Positions 40,901 to 55,900 of a stretch of 64,000 nucleotides of DNA are shown here, one piece after another. A model generated the notes under the pieces. The model searched no databases, was not told the origin of the DNA, and was given only the letters and a program-made list of their open reading frames with translations. The stretch's first letter is position 1. Every line of letters begins with the position of its first letter. The stretch is taken from NCBI GenBank assembly GCA_024362935.1, contig JANCRA010000014.1:887001-951000 (forward strand), in the 5' to 3' direction. The position numbers and the translations under genes are program-made. This stretch comes from Setophaga petechia (Eukaryota > Chordata > Aves > Passeriformes > Parulidae).

Positions 40901-43900
40901 AACAAAGGCCCATTAAGAAAATCCACATAAATGAGCACTAAATCCCCATAGCAACAGGCCGATATGAATGGATTCTTTTCTTATGAAACTTTACTGGAGT
41001 TCTGCATTACTCAGGAGGACTGAGTGAAGGGCTGCTGGTGTTCCTAACACTGCTGAACAGGACTTTGAAGATAAGCCTACTTCTGTATTCTGTCAGCAGC
41101 AGTCAGCACAAATTTTAGGGCTGTGTCACAAACAAACATCTCCCTGTAAACCTGGTAAGTTAGTTTGGGTTGAGAACTGCTTTGCTGCTTTCTCAAAGTG
41201 ACATAACTAAGAAAAAATATTAAAATGCCTTTCACCCTCCTTATCTATACAATAACAAGCCTATCTGTCTACTCACTCAATCTGCTGGTCACACTCCTCC
41301 CAGTATGCCCAGTATGCCATTTGCCATGGTGCCAGTGTGGTGCTGGCCTGGTGACTCTCACAATCATGTGTGAGGATATTTAACATCAGTCCTTCTGTTT
41401 GCCACCCTAAGTCAAGCCCAGCCTTGCTCCTGGTAAGCCTCTCTACCATTTCCATCAGGAAACCCTCCCAAGCTCTCAAGTTGTCCAACTGCTTTCCCCA
41501 GGCTACAAGGGAAAGAAACAAGACTTGGAAATTCCCACTCTGTGCATTCATGTGCAGTCCCTGGAGGACAGCCTCAGTCCTTCCTGAGCAGAAATGTCAA
41601 AGATCTCCTTGTAACCTTCTTGTGCTTCTCCTCAGAGCAAGAGGCCTTCAGCACCTGAATTTTAAGCATCGAAGTCCACAGAGTAAACAGGCTGCAACTG
41701 TCAAATGTGCACAAAAATGCTGCTTCATTCCTTGCCCCTGTTCTCCAGTTCTAATCCACATCAACCTCTACTACCTCCACCTGTACCACGCTAGACACAC
41801 TGAGCAGTACAAACTGTATAACACACCTCAGTGAGATCTCCATGACTCACTTGAAAGTCACTGTGCACAGCAACTCAGATACTGCTGAATTAACAACAAG
41901 AGCAAAAAACACCAAGCAATCAAAAAAAAAAATCCCAACTAAAACCAAACCCCAACAAAACCAGAACATCCCCTTTACAATTGTTTTTTTTTTAATTGAA
42001 AACTGGTTTTATGTCTTTACTACCACTGAACAATGATGTCCCACTGTCACCAGCCATCAAACAGGCAGAGCATTTCACTATCTCACTTCTGTAGGTATGG
42101 AATGTCTCTGCATTCACACAGTCCATGGAACTGCAGCCTAACAGAACGTGCATCCCAGATTTTAAATCCCTGCCTCGACATGCAGCTTCCCTCCTCCTGG
42201 AACTCTGTGGTGCCAGCAAGGCTCGTGACCTGCAGGAACAGACCCTGTGCAGCCCCTGCAGCCACGCCTGCTCCCTGAGCACTGCACAGAGCGCAGGCCC
42301 AGCGAGCTGGAGCTGCCCTGGGCAGCAGTGCCCGTGCCCAGCCTACCTTGACGGTGGGAAAGCCCTGCTGGGTCCGGTCCTTGACGGAGCCCCGGCTGCC
42401 CTCGGTCAGGTACCGAGCCCGGTGCTGGGTCTCCGGCTGCACCATGATCTTCAGCTCCTTCCCCTCACTCTTGGTCGGGTACTGACCACACAACATTGGG
42501 GTCTTCTTCCCTCCAGCTCCCTTCTGGTTCTCTGATGCTCTGAGAAGTCAAAACACACCATCAAGAAGATGTGAGAAGCAGCTCCCCAACAAAATCACTC
42601 CAAATGACAGAAAAGCTAAAAAGGCAAAGAGTGCATATTAACTGGTGGAAGATTTGTAGTTGGGAGCAAACTTTGGAATTCTCTTTCTGCCAGAGGAGAC
42701 CTGCAGGAGGAAGAGGAATGGTGCTTCCCTGCCTCCTCCATCCAGAGCACATGGGAACTGCTTTTCAGAGAGCAAACATGAAGGAAGGGAAAAGCAATTA
42801 GCATTAAACGATGTTAACGAACAGAAGGCGGCTCATAACCTGCTTTTTCAGAGTCTATGACACAGCCTGAACAAGCTGCTTTGCTGCTGTGACAAACACA
42901 CACGAACACACACACTGGATGGATTCAAGGTTAAATGACACTTCTTTAAACAGGAAAATAGCCTCATGCCTGTCTCCACCTCAACTTGTACATCCATGCA
43001 AACTCCAGCTCCGACTGCTGTCTACACAGAGTGACCAATTCATGCTAAAACCCAATTAGTTATTGTTAAAGCTCTGGCATAATTGCACCAATGTTAAATC
43101 AGTGTATGCACAAGGCCTTTCTTTGCAGGTGGGTTCCAGAGGATGTAGTGGCTTGTTCTCAGTTCCATAATTAAAACCAGGATGAAGAAGCCCTCCCAAG
43201 TCTAGCAGCACATGAGGCATTTTGTGTTCCCTTCAGAGCACAATGGGAAATAACCCTTGATCCTAGATCTGATCTCAGACCAGGATTTGGTAATGAACCT
43301 GAAGCCCATGAAACTCCTTTCCCACTAGGAAATGTGAATGTGCCACAATACATGATGCAGGCAGGGAAAGGGCTCCATGATTCATGCAAATGTCATATTC
43401 TTTCTTCCTAGCAAAACATGGTTTCTAACAGCTAATGCCTGGGAAGAAAGCAGTTTTAAATAACCACTGTGGATTGCTTAAAAAACAAATCCCATTTCAA
43501 CGTGCAAGTTATTAAAGGAATTTATCCAGGATTTTTTTCCTTCTCAAAAAGGGTGAAAACTTTTTTTTCAAAATTGTTCCTTGGGAGCTTTGCCACTGCA
43601 TGAGGCTCTCATTGACCTCCTCACCTACCAATAACAAACACGATGCAGCCCTTTCCTGGAGCTCTGGCTGTGCACAGAGCAGCCCTGGACACAGCAGGAG
43701 CCCCTGCCCCAGCCCTGCCCCTTTTCCTGCCAGGAAAGCTCGGGCACTTGGCCCCTCACATCTCACAGCCCTAAAGCCATGGAATCACAGCACAGGGTGG
43801 GCTGGGAGAGACCTTTAGAGATCATCCAGTGCCACCCCTGCCATGGCAGGGACACCTCCCACTGTCCCAGGGGCTCCCAGCCCTGTCCAGCCTGGCCTTG

Positions 43901-46900
43901 GGCACTGCCAGGGATGCAGGGGCAGCCCCAGCTGCTCTGGGCACCTGTGCCAGGGCCTGCCCACCCTCCTTGTAACAAACTTCCTCCTCTGAACTACACT
44001 AAATCAACCCTCTTTTAGTTTAAAACCATCACTCTTTGCCAAATGCAACACATCCCATTTGTCACACTCTTATTTTCATTAAGCCTTCCCAAACCTTTCA
44101 CTACACCTAAAAAAGAGTTAAAACAGAGAGCTGGTGCTTTGGATGACTTCCATTCCCATTTTCTGTCCATGAAGGTCAAGCACTTCACTGTGGACAGCCC
44201 AGCCACAGCCCCAGCTGCCTTCAATACTCATCCTCAACCAGCACCCAGCAGAGGCAGGCACTAAATAAAAACTAGCATAAAACCCTGCAAAATAACATTA
44301 ATACCATCTTACAATAAAACTATCTTCCTGCCAAGCAGTCCTGATTACTCTGCTCAGTGTAGTCACTGGGCAGACTGGGATACAGGTGAATTTTGAAGGG
44401 AAATGTTGGAGAGCTGGCCATCAAAATGAAATTCCCCTTTACCACTCCCAGTGCCATGTTTCAGCAGTGACATTAACACTGACCTCTCCAGAATTATACC
44501 CTTAAATCCCAGCTACCTTAACTGTCAGCATATTAATATTTTATCATTATCATATTTATGCAGAGAGATGCTCCTCACAATTATTTTGGTCTTTTCTCTA
44601 GAAACTCAATCATTATTTTCAATCAACTAGCCAAAGCTGGAGGCAATTTAAACCCTTCACCAGAACTTCTCAGTGGTCTTTCTTCTCAAAATACAGGATG
44701 AATCACTTAATACATCCTTTCAACTAATGAATTCATTTAAATTCAGTTTATTCATACAGCAAGTATTCACACTTGTCCATTTCATATGCACACCGGTATT
44801 AATCTGATAGTTACCAGACAAAATGACCTCGAATCTAGCACTTCTGTTTCTTAAAAGGAATAAATGTAAGTGGCAAATCCTATGAATCTGCTCAAACAGA
44901 TCTCCTGAGGAGTTTGGCCTGGTCCTGTTCTCAGGGCAGAGCTGAAAGTGAAAGTGAGACCACAGAAACCTGAGTTTCTGCCCTGAATCACCCCCAATTC
45001 ATCCCCTGCTAAAAAGGCTTTCACAAATTCCAAGTTTCCACAGGAATATAGTCTTTCTCTTCCTGGCTTTTAACAACAACTGTCTCTTTAGGGGCAAATG
45101 CCATTTCCATTCACCACGGAGCACAGCAGTTTTCCTTGCTCTTTTCTTTAAGCCAAAAGTAAATGAACTCCCTTGGCTGAGCTCCACCAGGCTGGGAAGC
45201 TTTAAAAACTCCAGTCACTACGGTGACCCAGATTTGTAAGGCCAAGTCTCCATATTCCAACAGCAAAATTAAGTTTTCTAAGACCTTGGCCACTTCTTAT
45301 CCCAGAGGTTTATTTCTGAGGACAGTTCTGTTACTTGGGAGTTTTCCTGCAGCTCAGTTTGGCCTGAGACACATAAGGAAAAATATTCCACCTTCTTCCC
45401 CTCTGCACTGACAGAACCCACGGATTTCCCTGTCAGCCCAGTGGTTTTGGGGAAATCTTGCTCTGTTTTCAGACCAAGATCTCACATATTCTTCCAGAGT
45501 TTACAAAACCTCCCTGAGATCACACTTCCAGTGGCACAGCTCTTGTCTTTCCATCAAGCTTTTCCTTCTGTAAGGACAAGCCTGGTCCCTCGGAGCTGGG
45601 GGAGGCACCTTCCTCATCCCAAGCTGCCTGAGGTCTACCAGGTACTAATATTTGACTTTATGACCATTGATGTTGGCTGGTGAAAACCCCGAGGCCAGAA
45701 AGCAGCAGCACACTCAGGACATGTTCTCAGAACTGCTTTTCACAGTGAAATTTTAAGTATGGAACTGCACTGACCCTGGGAATACAGACTCCAGGCTCTT
45801 TCCCTTTGGGATATGAGAAGTTCATCATCTTTGCCATCAGTCAAATTTTAATATTCATCGTTGCTGTGATGAACGTCAGAACGTACTGCAAGCACAGACA
45901 TAAAAGTGAAACCAAAATGCACTCCTGCCCCAAAAAAGCCCAAAATAAAAGAGCCAAATCTATCCATTTGACTACTTTAAAGGTACTAAAGAAGCAACAA
46001 GTTAAAAAATAAAACAAAAAAAGAAATGCATCAACACACTCTTGCAAACTGATGGAACTGTCCTCTTTGAGCAGCTACTGGAATGCATTCAGTGAACAGT
46101 GTGAAGTGGGAGATGAGGGGCCACCACCCAGGCGTGCCCACGCAGACACACGCACACGACCCAGAAGCACAGAGAGAAACAGCATTAGAGATTTATTTCT
46201 GAAAAAATCAAATACAGAAGTGAATTCACATGGAAAAACCAAAAACTGGTTCACCATATTGTCTTAACATTTCAGAAAAAAGTAAAGCAAGTGATAATTT
46301 AAATGATGAGAAATCCTAATGAGACATTAACCATGAGCTTCTACTCCCATCCCTATCTCTATTTGACAAATAGAGCAGCAGGTGAAGTGTACAGACTGAA
46401 ATCCTCACATAAAATCCTGCAAAAACACATTCAGGGTGCACCAACTCCACTCTGCCTTTCTTTTTAAATACATTTTCATTGTCATTTTATAAATGGAATT
46501 GTGTGGCCTTTAGGGAATTTCACTTAAAGAACAGATGAGCTCATCAGCGCTGCATTTAATTGCTGCAGGAGAGTTTAGCTTTATCTTCAAAATAAAGTTT
46601 AACAAGTCTAATGAGAACTTATCACAGAATCATGGAGTGGTTTGTGTTGAAAGGGACCTTCAAGAGATCCAGTTCCACCTTCTGCCATGGGCAGGGACAA
46701 CTTCCACTATCCCAGGTTGCTCCAAGCCCTACTGTCCAACCTGGCCTTGGATATTTCCAGGATCCAGGTGCAGCCACAATTTCTGGGGGCAGGAAGAACT
46801 TATCCTGGGCTAGGACATGACAGGGACAGCAGAGAACGGAGGGGTTTATGTGAGAACCTAAGCAGAACATTTGCCAGGGCATGGGGGCACTTTTATTAGT

Positions 46901-49900
46901 TTGAGTTTACATATGGAGATAGAATGTTTTTCTTTAAAAAAAAATTAAAAAAAAAAAAAGCAGATACCAACCCATTTCCTGCTTTTGAGTTGCTTTTGCT
47001 GTCCGTGCTGAGCTGAGAAAGGACATAGTGAGGCGCTTTGGCACTGTCGGCATCAAAGATATCCATGTTGGACTCTTCGCAATCTCGGCGTTTGATCCCT
47101 GGCCTCTGCTTTGGGTTGCGCTTGCGCGATTTACGTGGCACCTCAGTGTTATCATTGTAGGAACTGGTACTCATGTTACTGAAGTTGGAGGGTGAATCCT
47201 CCATCCACATACTGCAGCTCTGCTCTGACTCCAATCCACAGCCCTCATCCTGGCAGGACATCCGGCTGTTGTCCAGCAAGTCCTCGGGAGGTGGCGAGAT
47301 GTAGAGGACAGTGTGGCGCTTCGGCGTGGCCGCCGGCTGCGGGGCTGCGGTACCGGGAAGCTGCTGCTCACTTACCCCTCGGCTACTTACCCCCACGGCC
47401 GCGGAGCAGCTCTCCACTTGCATAGCCTTGCTGTCGGTGACTGAGGTAGAGTAAATGGTAGGGCTGGAAGAGGTGGTAAAGGAGCTGCAAGCACCGCCCA
47501 TGGAGGAAGAGGAGGGAGCTGAAGAAGCATCTGCGGTGTACAATTCACAAGTAAATACAGGACCCGTGGCGGGGCGTGCGCTGGCTATAGCAGTCCCAGT
47601 GAGATCAAGGTGATTTAGGAACCGATTGCTTTCCCCCAAGAAATGTTTGGAATTTGGTTCAGTTTTGGAATGGAAGTGCTTAAAGCAACACAGCCTGGCC
47701 AATGCTTTGGAAATGTCCAAACGAGTCTTAGCACGATCCACTGTAATCAAATTTTTTTTTTAATGACTTAACGTTAATTCATACAAATGGCTGCGAGTAA
47801 ACAGAGCTTTCATTGCCTCAGCTGGACTAATTATTGGTGTAGAAGCCATTTCGTCTAAAATAGCCCCAAAGCAAAGTGCTTATAATCCACATTCAACGCC
47901 AATTAAACAATTTATTGTTGGAAATTTTTTGTTTTTGAAAAAGATGGGACTGTGCTTAGCCACAAAATATTAAAATAAGTTTCTAACCTATGAAGCAGAG
48001 AACTACAGGTCATTTTTAATGCAGACACTCCCTGCTTCAGAGGCAAATCCTGGAATAAAAATATGAGAAAATAAATGAGAAAAAGAGCTGCTGATTATTC
48101 CATCATAAATGAGAAATAAAATATAAAATCAACTGAGTTGGTAGGCAAAATGGAACTGGTATCAGTCACTATGAGCGAGCTGTTGATTTTGAAGGTTCAA
48201 AATAGGGATGAAATATCTGTGTTGGAGACACGCTGGTCCAAGGACTGGGAATTTCTGTAATTTGACTTCTTCAGTCACTGGGACCAATTTCTCTCAGACT
48301 TAATTGGTCCCTTCCACAGAGACGGCTTGGGACAGCCCTCTGAAAAATTCACATTAAACAGGAGATTTCCAATACTGTGACTACAACTTCTGCAGAGGTC
48401 CCAGAGCTCAATTTGGTTTAGAAACATGAAAATTATTACACTAAACCCCTGAAGATTTCTGGAGAACACCATTGAAGAATTTTAATGGACAAATCAATGG
48501 CATACATAAGTTAAATATCCCAGAGGAAGCAGGCCATTCAAACAGATGGATTTATTTCAATCAGCTGTAGCTCACTGAGGAATAACTGAATTTTATAGTC
48601 AGATTTTAGCTTTCTGTGGGGAGGCCCTGTTTTCTGTATTTCTGCACTGCCACCCACACCTGATAAACCAGAAGCACTGAAATAACCTAATTTTGGAAAA
48701 AACTTGTGCATTAAATATATACATAATAATACAATATGTTTGTTCAGCTACTTACTGCTGTCATACAGGTAATCTCTGTTACTAAGAGGAACATGATGTT
48801 TTCCCTTTTGCTTCTTGGGATTTTTTTAAAATTCAAAATATTACAACAGTCTCTCAAGCCTAATTAAAAGATTTAGAGACTGTTGGACTAGTCTATACTG
48901 TTTTAGTTATTTAAAAGTAACAGAATGAAGCATGTTCAGTCATGATACATACAATTAATTAACAGTAAAACTCAGCCAACTTGCCTATACTGGGAATTAC
49001 TGGGAGTATCAATGACTGATAATAAAGAGTTTTTAAACCATTACTGCCTCCTACAGCTTTCCTGTGCTAAATGAATGTAAAAGCAAACTTACACTACTTC
49101 AGACTGTCAAATTTAGAGGTTATTAGATTATCAGTAAACTACTCTGCCTTCCCTGAGCCTCCCAGTGAACCAGGAGCAGCTGAATGATACCAGTTCCATT
49201 TTCCAGTTTGTTCTTTGGCAAATACAGTGGCTGAAATTGCAGAATTCAGTCACTTTGCATTCCAATTTAAAGGCAAATTTCTCCTTTCTATATCATGCAT
49301 TAATTCAATGCTTCTTTCAAAAACATTTCTAGGATTGGCAAGAACTATCAAATCTAGGTATTCATTTCAGTGACAATATTTAGAGCTGATTTGCAGCCAC
49401 TTTGAGTTGAGACAGCCCGTCGCTATTTGGGATGCTGGTTTTGGTAAAGAGGATTGGTTCCATCCATCATTGACACCTCCAGGGGACCCTGGAGCACAGG
49501 AGCTGCAGGGCTGGGCTGGGCAGGCAGAAATGAACCCAGGGCAGAGCCTGGGCCAGGGACTCGGCCATGGAATCTTTACACACATGGAACAGGCAGCAGG
49601 GCTCCGACTGCAGGGCTCCTCCTCCCACAGATCAATGGCCCATTTCCACAACCACACCAACCCTGGCACTGCAAGGAAACCTTGGGCACGCCGGGCTCAG
49701 CTCTGCGTGGCCACGGACACCGAGCACTGCGCTCGGCTGGGCTCCAGGGCATCTCCTGGCCAGGAATGCAAAACCTGCACTTTTCCCTCACTTTCCTAGG
49801 GAAAAAAATAAATATATCACTGAACCAAATGCTTTTCAGCACGAAGCTAAAAGAGCTGGTGATGGTAGTGTTGTTTTAGGGTGCAGCATTGTGAAACGTT

Positions 49901-52900
49901 ATCATTATTGCAATATCATCATTATTGCTCTCCAAAACAATTTCTCCTTTCTCTTTGTAGAAGTTAAAAAGCACTTATATGTATAGACACGTGTATGTGG
50001 GCTTTTATACTTTTAAAAAGTAAACAAACATTGTCCATTATAAATTGGTTCTGCTCTCCTCCATTTACCAGCGATGCCCCTGTGCAATGGTAAGATTAGA
50101 TTTTGGAATAAACCCAAATTCAACAGTAATGGCGAGAAAAATTCTCTTTAGCCTTATATAATAAATTAATGCCATTACTATCCATACATAAAGTATGATA
50201 AATACTACAGCAAATTGAATAAACTGGCTGTATTGGAACAGTCAAATACACAGATTTAATAACTTTTGGAGGCATAAATTAGAAAAAACAGTCATTGCTT
50301 CAGTAACATTTTAAGTTATGAAAATACTAAGAAACAGTGAAATCTGTGTTCTCTCAGAGTATGCAGGCCTTGAGCCAACTCATCTTCCTTTGAACTAATA
50401 AATAAACTGGGTCAATCAAATAAGAATTCACCACGTTACTGCAATGAATAAACAGTGCTTTACATGGCTCCCATTTGGGTCCATCATTTTATTCCAAAGC
50501 CAGTGACATTTGTATCTGACACCAAAAGAGATTTCTTGGATGAACATGCTGCATTTTGGAAAAAAGCAATTCAGTAATTTTAACTTAACTTGTGTTCTTT
50601 ACAAGGTGAGAGCATACACACACCTTCCCCAGCTTTGAGCACTCCTTTTATTTTGCTTTCTTTAGACACAGAGGAATGGGCACGGGCACAGGTGGCTCAT
50701 GGTTTGCAATTTAACACTGCGTGCAATGACAAATACATAGAGGTATTTTTAAGAGAGTAGGTACATTTTGAAATAGAAGACTGAATATACTTCATTTAAC
50801 AGTCTCAAAATCCAACTTGCTTTCAGAGCAATGACACTGAACAGAGCTTATCATGGCAAGTGTGCAGCCTCAGGAATAGAAATTAAATGTGGATCAGCAT
50901 CACAAGGTGGGGGTTTTTTCTCATTTTTTAAATAAAAAACAAGAGAAAAGAATATTCCACATTACAGCAAATGTGATCACTGTTGAAACTAAACCTCCTG
51001 AAGCTCTTCACTGCCATCACTGTAACATCAAAGGGAGTTGGAAGAAGTAATTCAGATTTTGTTGCCTGTGCTACAAGTTCTTCTCCTCTAAAAGAGGCAG
51101 AATTGTATCAATCAGTCCAGCACAAGGACTAAAAGTAAGGGAGCACACAGCAAAGAGTGTCCCTGTGAGCAAACCAGGGCAGGCTTTTTCTTTTCAGTAC
51201 CAAAAACCACAGAAAATTTATTACCTCCTGCATTAGCAACCAAGGCAATGACATATTTTCTATATCCTATTCTCCTGTGAAATCAAACAAGGCATTCAGC
51301 CTCTAAAAAAAAGATTTGGAAAGGCAGGAGAGAGAAAAAAAATCACTACTTGGCATTAAGGGAGTCTTTTTAGGTAACACCTCTGTGGAGCCAATCCTGA
51401 AATCCTTGTTCACTCTTTTCAAATGCCCTTAAATACAACAAGGATTACCAAGTCCTCAAACAGAAACAGTGTCCTGATGACTTTGCTTTTTAATTGCAAA
51501 AGTAAGTCATTTCCCAGACTGGAAATCTTAAGATTACAAAGACAAATAAACTGAAGATATTTTTGGTTTCACAAGTTTTCCAGTCACCTGTGCATGGACA
51601 GCCAGGACAAGCAAAAAGCCATTAAAGAACTGATTTTTTTTTTCTGAACTTCCCCTGCATTCCAGGATATCCTCTATGTTCTCTTCAGAAAACAAGTGTA
51701 AAAAATGAAAACTCACCCACAGGGTGAGGATTAAGTGATGCATAAGCTTAATATGTGAAGTATAACTTTGATTAAATGTGTTGATTTATCTAACATGTAA
51801 CGTCTTTGGTAAGATTTTTTTATGTTAATTGGTTTATTTGAACCCCTGGACACAGAAGAACAATTTCAGGACAGACCCAGAAGGAAACTGCAGAATTTCC
51901 ACCATCAACCTTTGTGTTGTCAAAGGTTTCAAAGGTAAAACCCAGAACTTACAAAGTGGCTGCAAACCTGCTTTCAACACCTCACATGCCAAACTTGGGG
52001 TTCTACTTTTCTTCTTCTTGTATTACTGATGTCATGTCAAAAACTTTTCCAAAAAGTTTAGTTTCAAATCAGTATCAATCCACTATTCAGAAATAAACAA
52101 AAAAAAATTTAAAAAAAAATTAAAAAAAAAAAAAAAAAGAAAGAAAGAAAAGAGACTTATGAAGAAGTCTGAAAACAAGACCGACCTATACCCTGGGTGA
52201 GATTGGATGGGTTAAGTGTCTCTGGCACTATTTGTCTTCACTATTGACAGACACTGTCACACAACCCACCACTCGATGCCTGTCTCTGAATGGCGAAGCT
52301 AGAATGCAAGTTAAGTGTATTAATAGAGAAAAAAACTAGCATCCCAGCAAATATCATAAAGCAATCCAATTCACCAGTTATTAAACACACTCAGATTCAA
52401 GATAGGTAGGTTAATTTAATTTACATTAAGCCCAACAGTGTAAATTCCCCTTTACATTCCCATGCTGACCCAAGCAGTGTATTATTATACTTTGGGTAAA
52501 TACATCAATCAATGGTTTTGTTATGACTCCCATTATTCAATTAACACTCAAGTTGAGGTATCTAAGGAGGACTTTTGTTAGTGGCTCACACACACCAATT
52601 CCAGGGATCTCAGATCCTTACACTCAGTGTAAGGGCTGATTCCAAGCAAGCAGAACTCTGGGACCCCCAGCTGCTGTCTCCAAGCCCTGCCTGCCGCCCC
52701 TCAGCCCCTCCCCAGCTCCCTGCAGGAGCTCTCAGATCACTGCATTTGGCCAAGAACACCTCAATTCAAGAGACAGACAGTTTTATCTCTTAGATACAGG
52801 GGTGGGTTTTTCCTAACAAGTCAAGAACTGCTCTTGGCCTTCATGATGCTGCTGCAGAAGAAGGTGCCCAAGCAGTGGCACAACAGGATTGTTCTCACCA

Positions 52901-55900
52901 CTCATGGCCTTGGTTTTCCATTATTCCTTATGGAACAGGGAATTCTCCTGCCACAAAGCAGTTCTCAAGTCTTTCTGATCTAATAACAGCAGTCATTTAA
53001 TGCAAGAAATTGCTGTAAGGAAAAAACCTCACAGAATGATGAAACGGTTTGTTTGAGCAGTTCTAGAAAATTGGGTGTACTGACTGCATGAAATCCATGA
53101 AGATTGAAAATAAATTTAGAAAAAAAGATGGGAACTAGATGTGAAATTCATGAAGACTGAAAGCATACAATTTAGGAAAAAGATATGAACTAGACATGAA
53201 CACCAATACAAATGTGGGAGCTCATGGAGCAGGAAGGCCCTCAACACACACACGACTCCGTACAACTGGAATATTCCAACTCAACTGAGAGAGAACACGC
53301 CTAAAATGTTTCAATAAAATGGAAACAGTAAGAAAAATCTTTATGTCTGGCATTTCCCAGCAATGCTGTCTCACCAGAAGACCCTGTGGAATGATGAAGG
53401 AACCAAGCCAAGCTGACCCTCCTCACAGCCTGGCCTGCCCAGACTGGGCTCCAGCCCCGCTCCTCTGGGCCATGGAGTGCCAGGAGAAGCACCTGAGCCA
53501 GGAGGACGAGCTCTGAACCAGCCTCGGGGCCTGCTGGAGCTCACGGTGTGAGACAAGGATGGGCTGGTGCCTGCAGGGAGCAGGCTGCAGACAGAAATCC
53601 CTGGAAGATCCTCCTGGAAATGACAGGAAGGCACCTCCAGCTGCGAGGGCGGTGGGAAGAGGAAGGGAAAAGCCTACAAAGAAATGGAAGTTTTTACAGG
53701 CACGGGGACCAACTACAAAGAAGAATCTTTTTTTCTGCTCATTTGTTTACAATCGTAAGCCCAGGATAAGAGAACTGGGGACAGCACTGAGATCCCCTTT
53801 GAAATGTCTGGTAATTATTTCTGTATCAACAGGAAAAACTGACTAATGACACCAGGAAGGATGATAACTGAACAAAATATTTTCTGTAAAAATAAAAATG
53901 AAGAAGTCTGAGAAGCCACTCAGGGAAAACCAAACCAAAACAAACCCATCTCCATTCTGAGGCTTCATCAGAATCTTCCATTGGAGAAGGATGAAAAAGC
54001 TTTATTTTGGCAGCAGAAAACATGACCCCTTAGCACCCAGTACCCACCCTACAGGCAGTGCAGGTATCTTTATCCATTCCTCTAAAGCAGCAATTCCAAA
54101 TCAAAGGCTGTATTTTCACAATTAAAATAACCAAAGATGCTTATGGCAACACTTCAGTTACAACTCCAATCAAAAAAAGCCCATTACATCTGTTTGGGCA
54201 AGTAGATTGTCCCTTTCATTACAAATAAGTATTTAAAAAAGCATAAAATTGATCACAAAAATATAAAGTCTCATCATTTACCTACTATATTCCTAGGATG
54301 TAATCACAGGTGCTTGGGAGCCAGAAGACTTCACTACATCACAGATTTACAGCATCCCAGTATGAAGAATGCAAAAGAAGAGATCAATAAATACATTTCA
54401 GTAGCACAAAACCTGTTCCCCTTCTGCTGCAGCAAGAACACCACTCTGGAGAATTCCACTGGAGACCAAGAACTGGAAACTGGACAGCAATGCAAAAATA
54501 TGGAAAAATATATATATATATTTGCCTCTGTGGGAAATGGAAAGCAGCTTGAGAGATCATCAAGAAGATGAAACATCTCATTCCAAGCTCTGCTGCAGGA
54601 AGAACAAGGGATGGTGAGAAGGGAAGTGAGTTTCTGTAACAGTTCACTGGGGATCAGAAGGGTCGAGCATTCCTGGCACTGGAGATAAAGATGAAAAAGC
54701 AACATTCATTTAAAGAACATGGCTGAGAACACCCCTGATCATCCCCCAAAGACAAGAACCATGTGCCACCTACAAGCTGGAAAGACTCCTTTGAGAAAGG
54801 ACTGAAATTGGCAGAGTGAATTTTAAGCATTTTAAGGCTCAAGGTGCCTTGATCAACACCAAAAAATTGTTCAGGCTTTTAGAACCAACTGAGGAGAGAC
54901 TCGAGTGGAGCAAGTGGAGCTCACAAACACTGGCAGGAGCACTGGGAAAGCTTCAGGCTCATTTATTTCATGTAAAATCTCCAGGCACAGCACACAATGA
55001 CATTTCTCAGCATGACACCCTCATGCATTTCCAGAGTCTGGAGATGATTCATATTTAATGTGTTTATGGTGCTGCACCAGGCAAAATCCTCCTTTTCCTG
55101 TCCCCTGAACAAAGACACTGGAATTCAAGCAGCAAGCACAGAGAATGGTTTCCAAGGGTAAAAACAGATCTGTTCCCTCCCTTCTGTTTCCCAGAAGAAC
55201 TACAGAATTAGAAGCTTGAGACAGCAGCTCAAAATCCCAGAGTTCTATGAAATCACACTTGTCTGATATTCAGAGTGGGTAATGCCTCTTATGTCTGGAT
55301 TAATGAATAGGAGATATACATTTATTAACAAATTATTGAAAATCCAATCAGCAACATTCCATTTTCATACTCTTACAACTGTTCTGTAAATCATAAAATA
55401 AATTTCCAAATGGAAGAAGAACTAGAAGTCTGTCACTGCGAGGTCATCACTGCTAAAACCAGCCTATCCTGCTCCTCCAAAAAAACCAGGAGTTAACTGC
55501 AGCAGTATTTCCAACCTACAATATGATTTATATGGGACAAAACCCCACAGCAAGGTGACAATAAACCTTGAGTAAGCTGAATTTCAGACAAATATTGCCT
55601 TACTTTGCATTTCAGGAAGCAGAGAACAAGCTGTGTGAACTACTAGAGGAGTAGGGAAAAGCTCAGAACACTTTGGATCAATCCCTGTCACAGAATCCTC
55701 TCATTATCCAGAGTAATCAGATCTGTAGGGGAATTCTACATGGTGTGGCCAACTGCTCAAATTAGCCCTTCCTTTTAAAAACAAGAGTAAATGAGATTAC
55801 ATACAGCCTTATGCAGACTGAACTATCATTTCCCTCTCATTCCTAAAAAAGGAGGTTTTAAGGCAAGTAAGACCAGACCAAAAAAAAAAAAAATAAAATA

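Larger units (their letters stand above)
42540..46971 (-). other. NFAT5: NFAT5 intron 3
   Basis: 4.4 kb. CR1 copies at 43780-44040 and 46622-46800, both antisense, and an A-rich run at 46935-46960 just inside the exon 3 donor. Otherwise nothing was recognised. Confidence 0.75.

Noticed and set aside
52099..52151. Poly(A) tail of a processed pseudogene
   Set aside because: No gene-like body or target-site duplication was recognised beside the A-rich tract.
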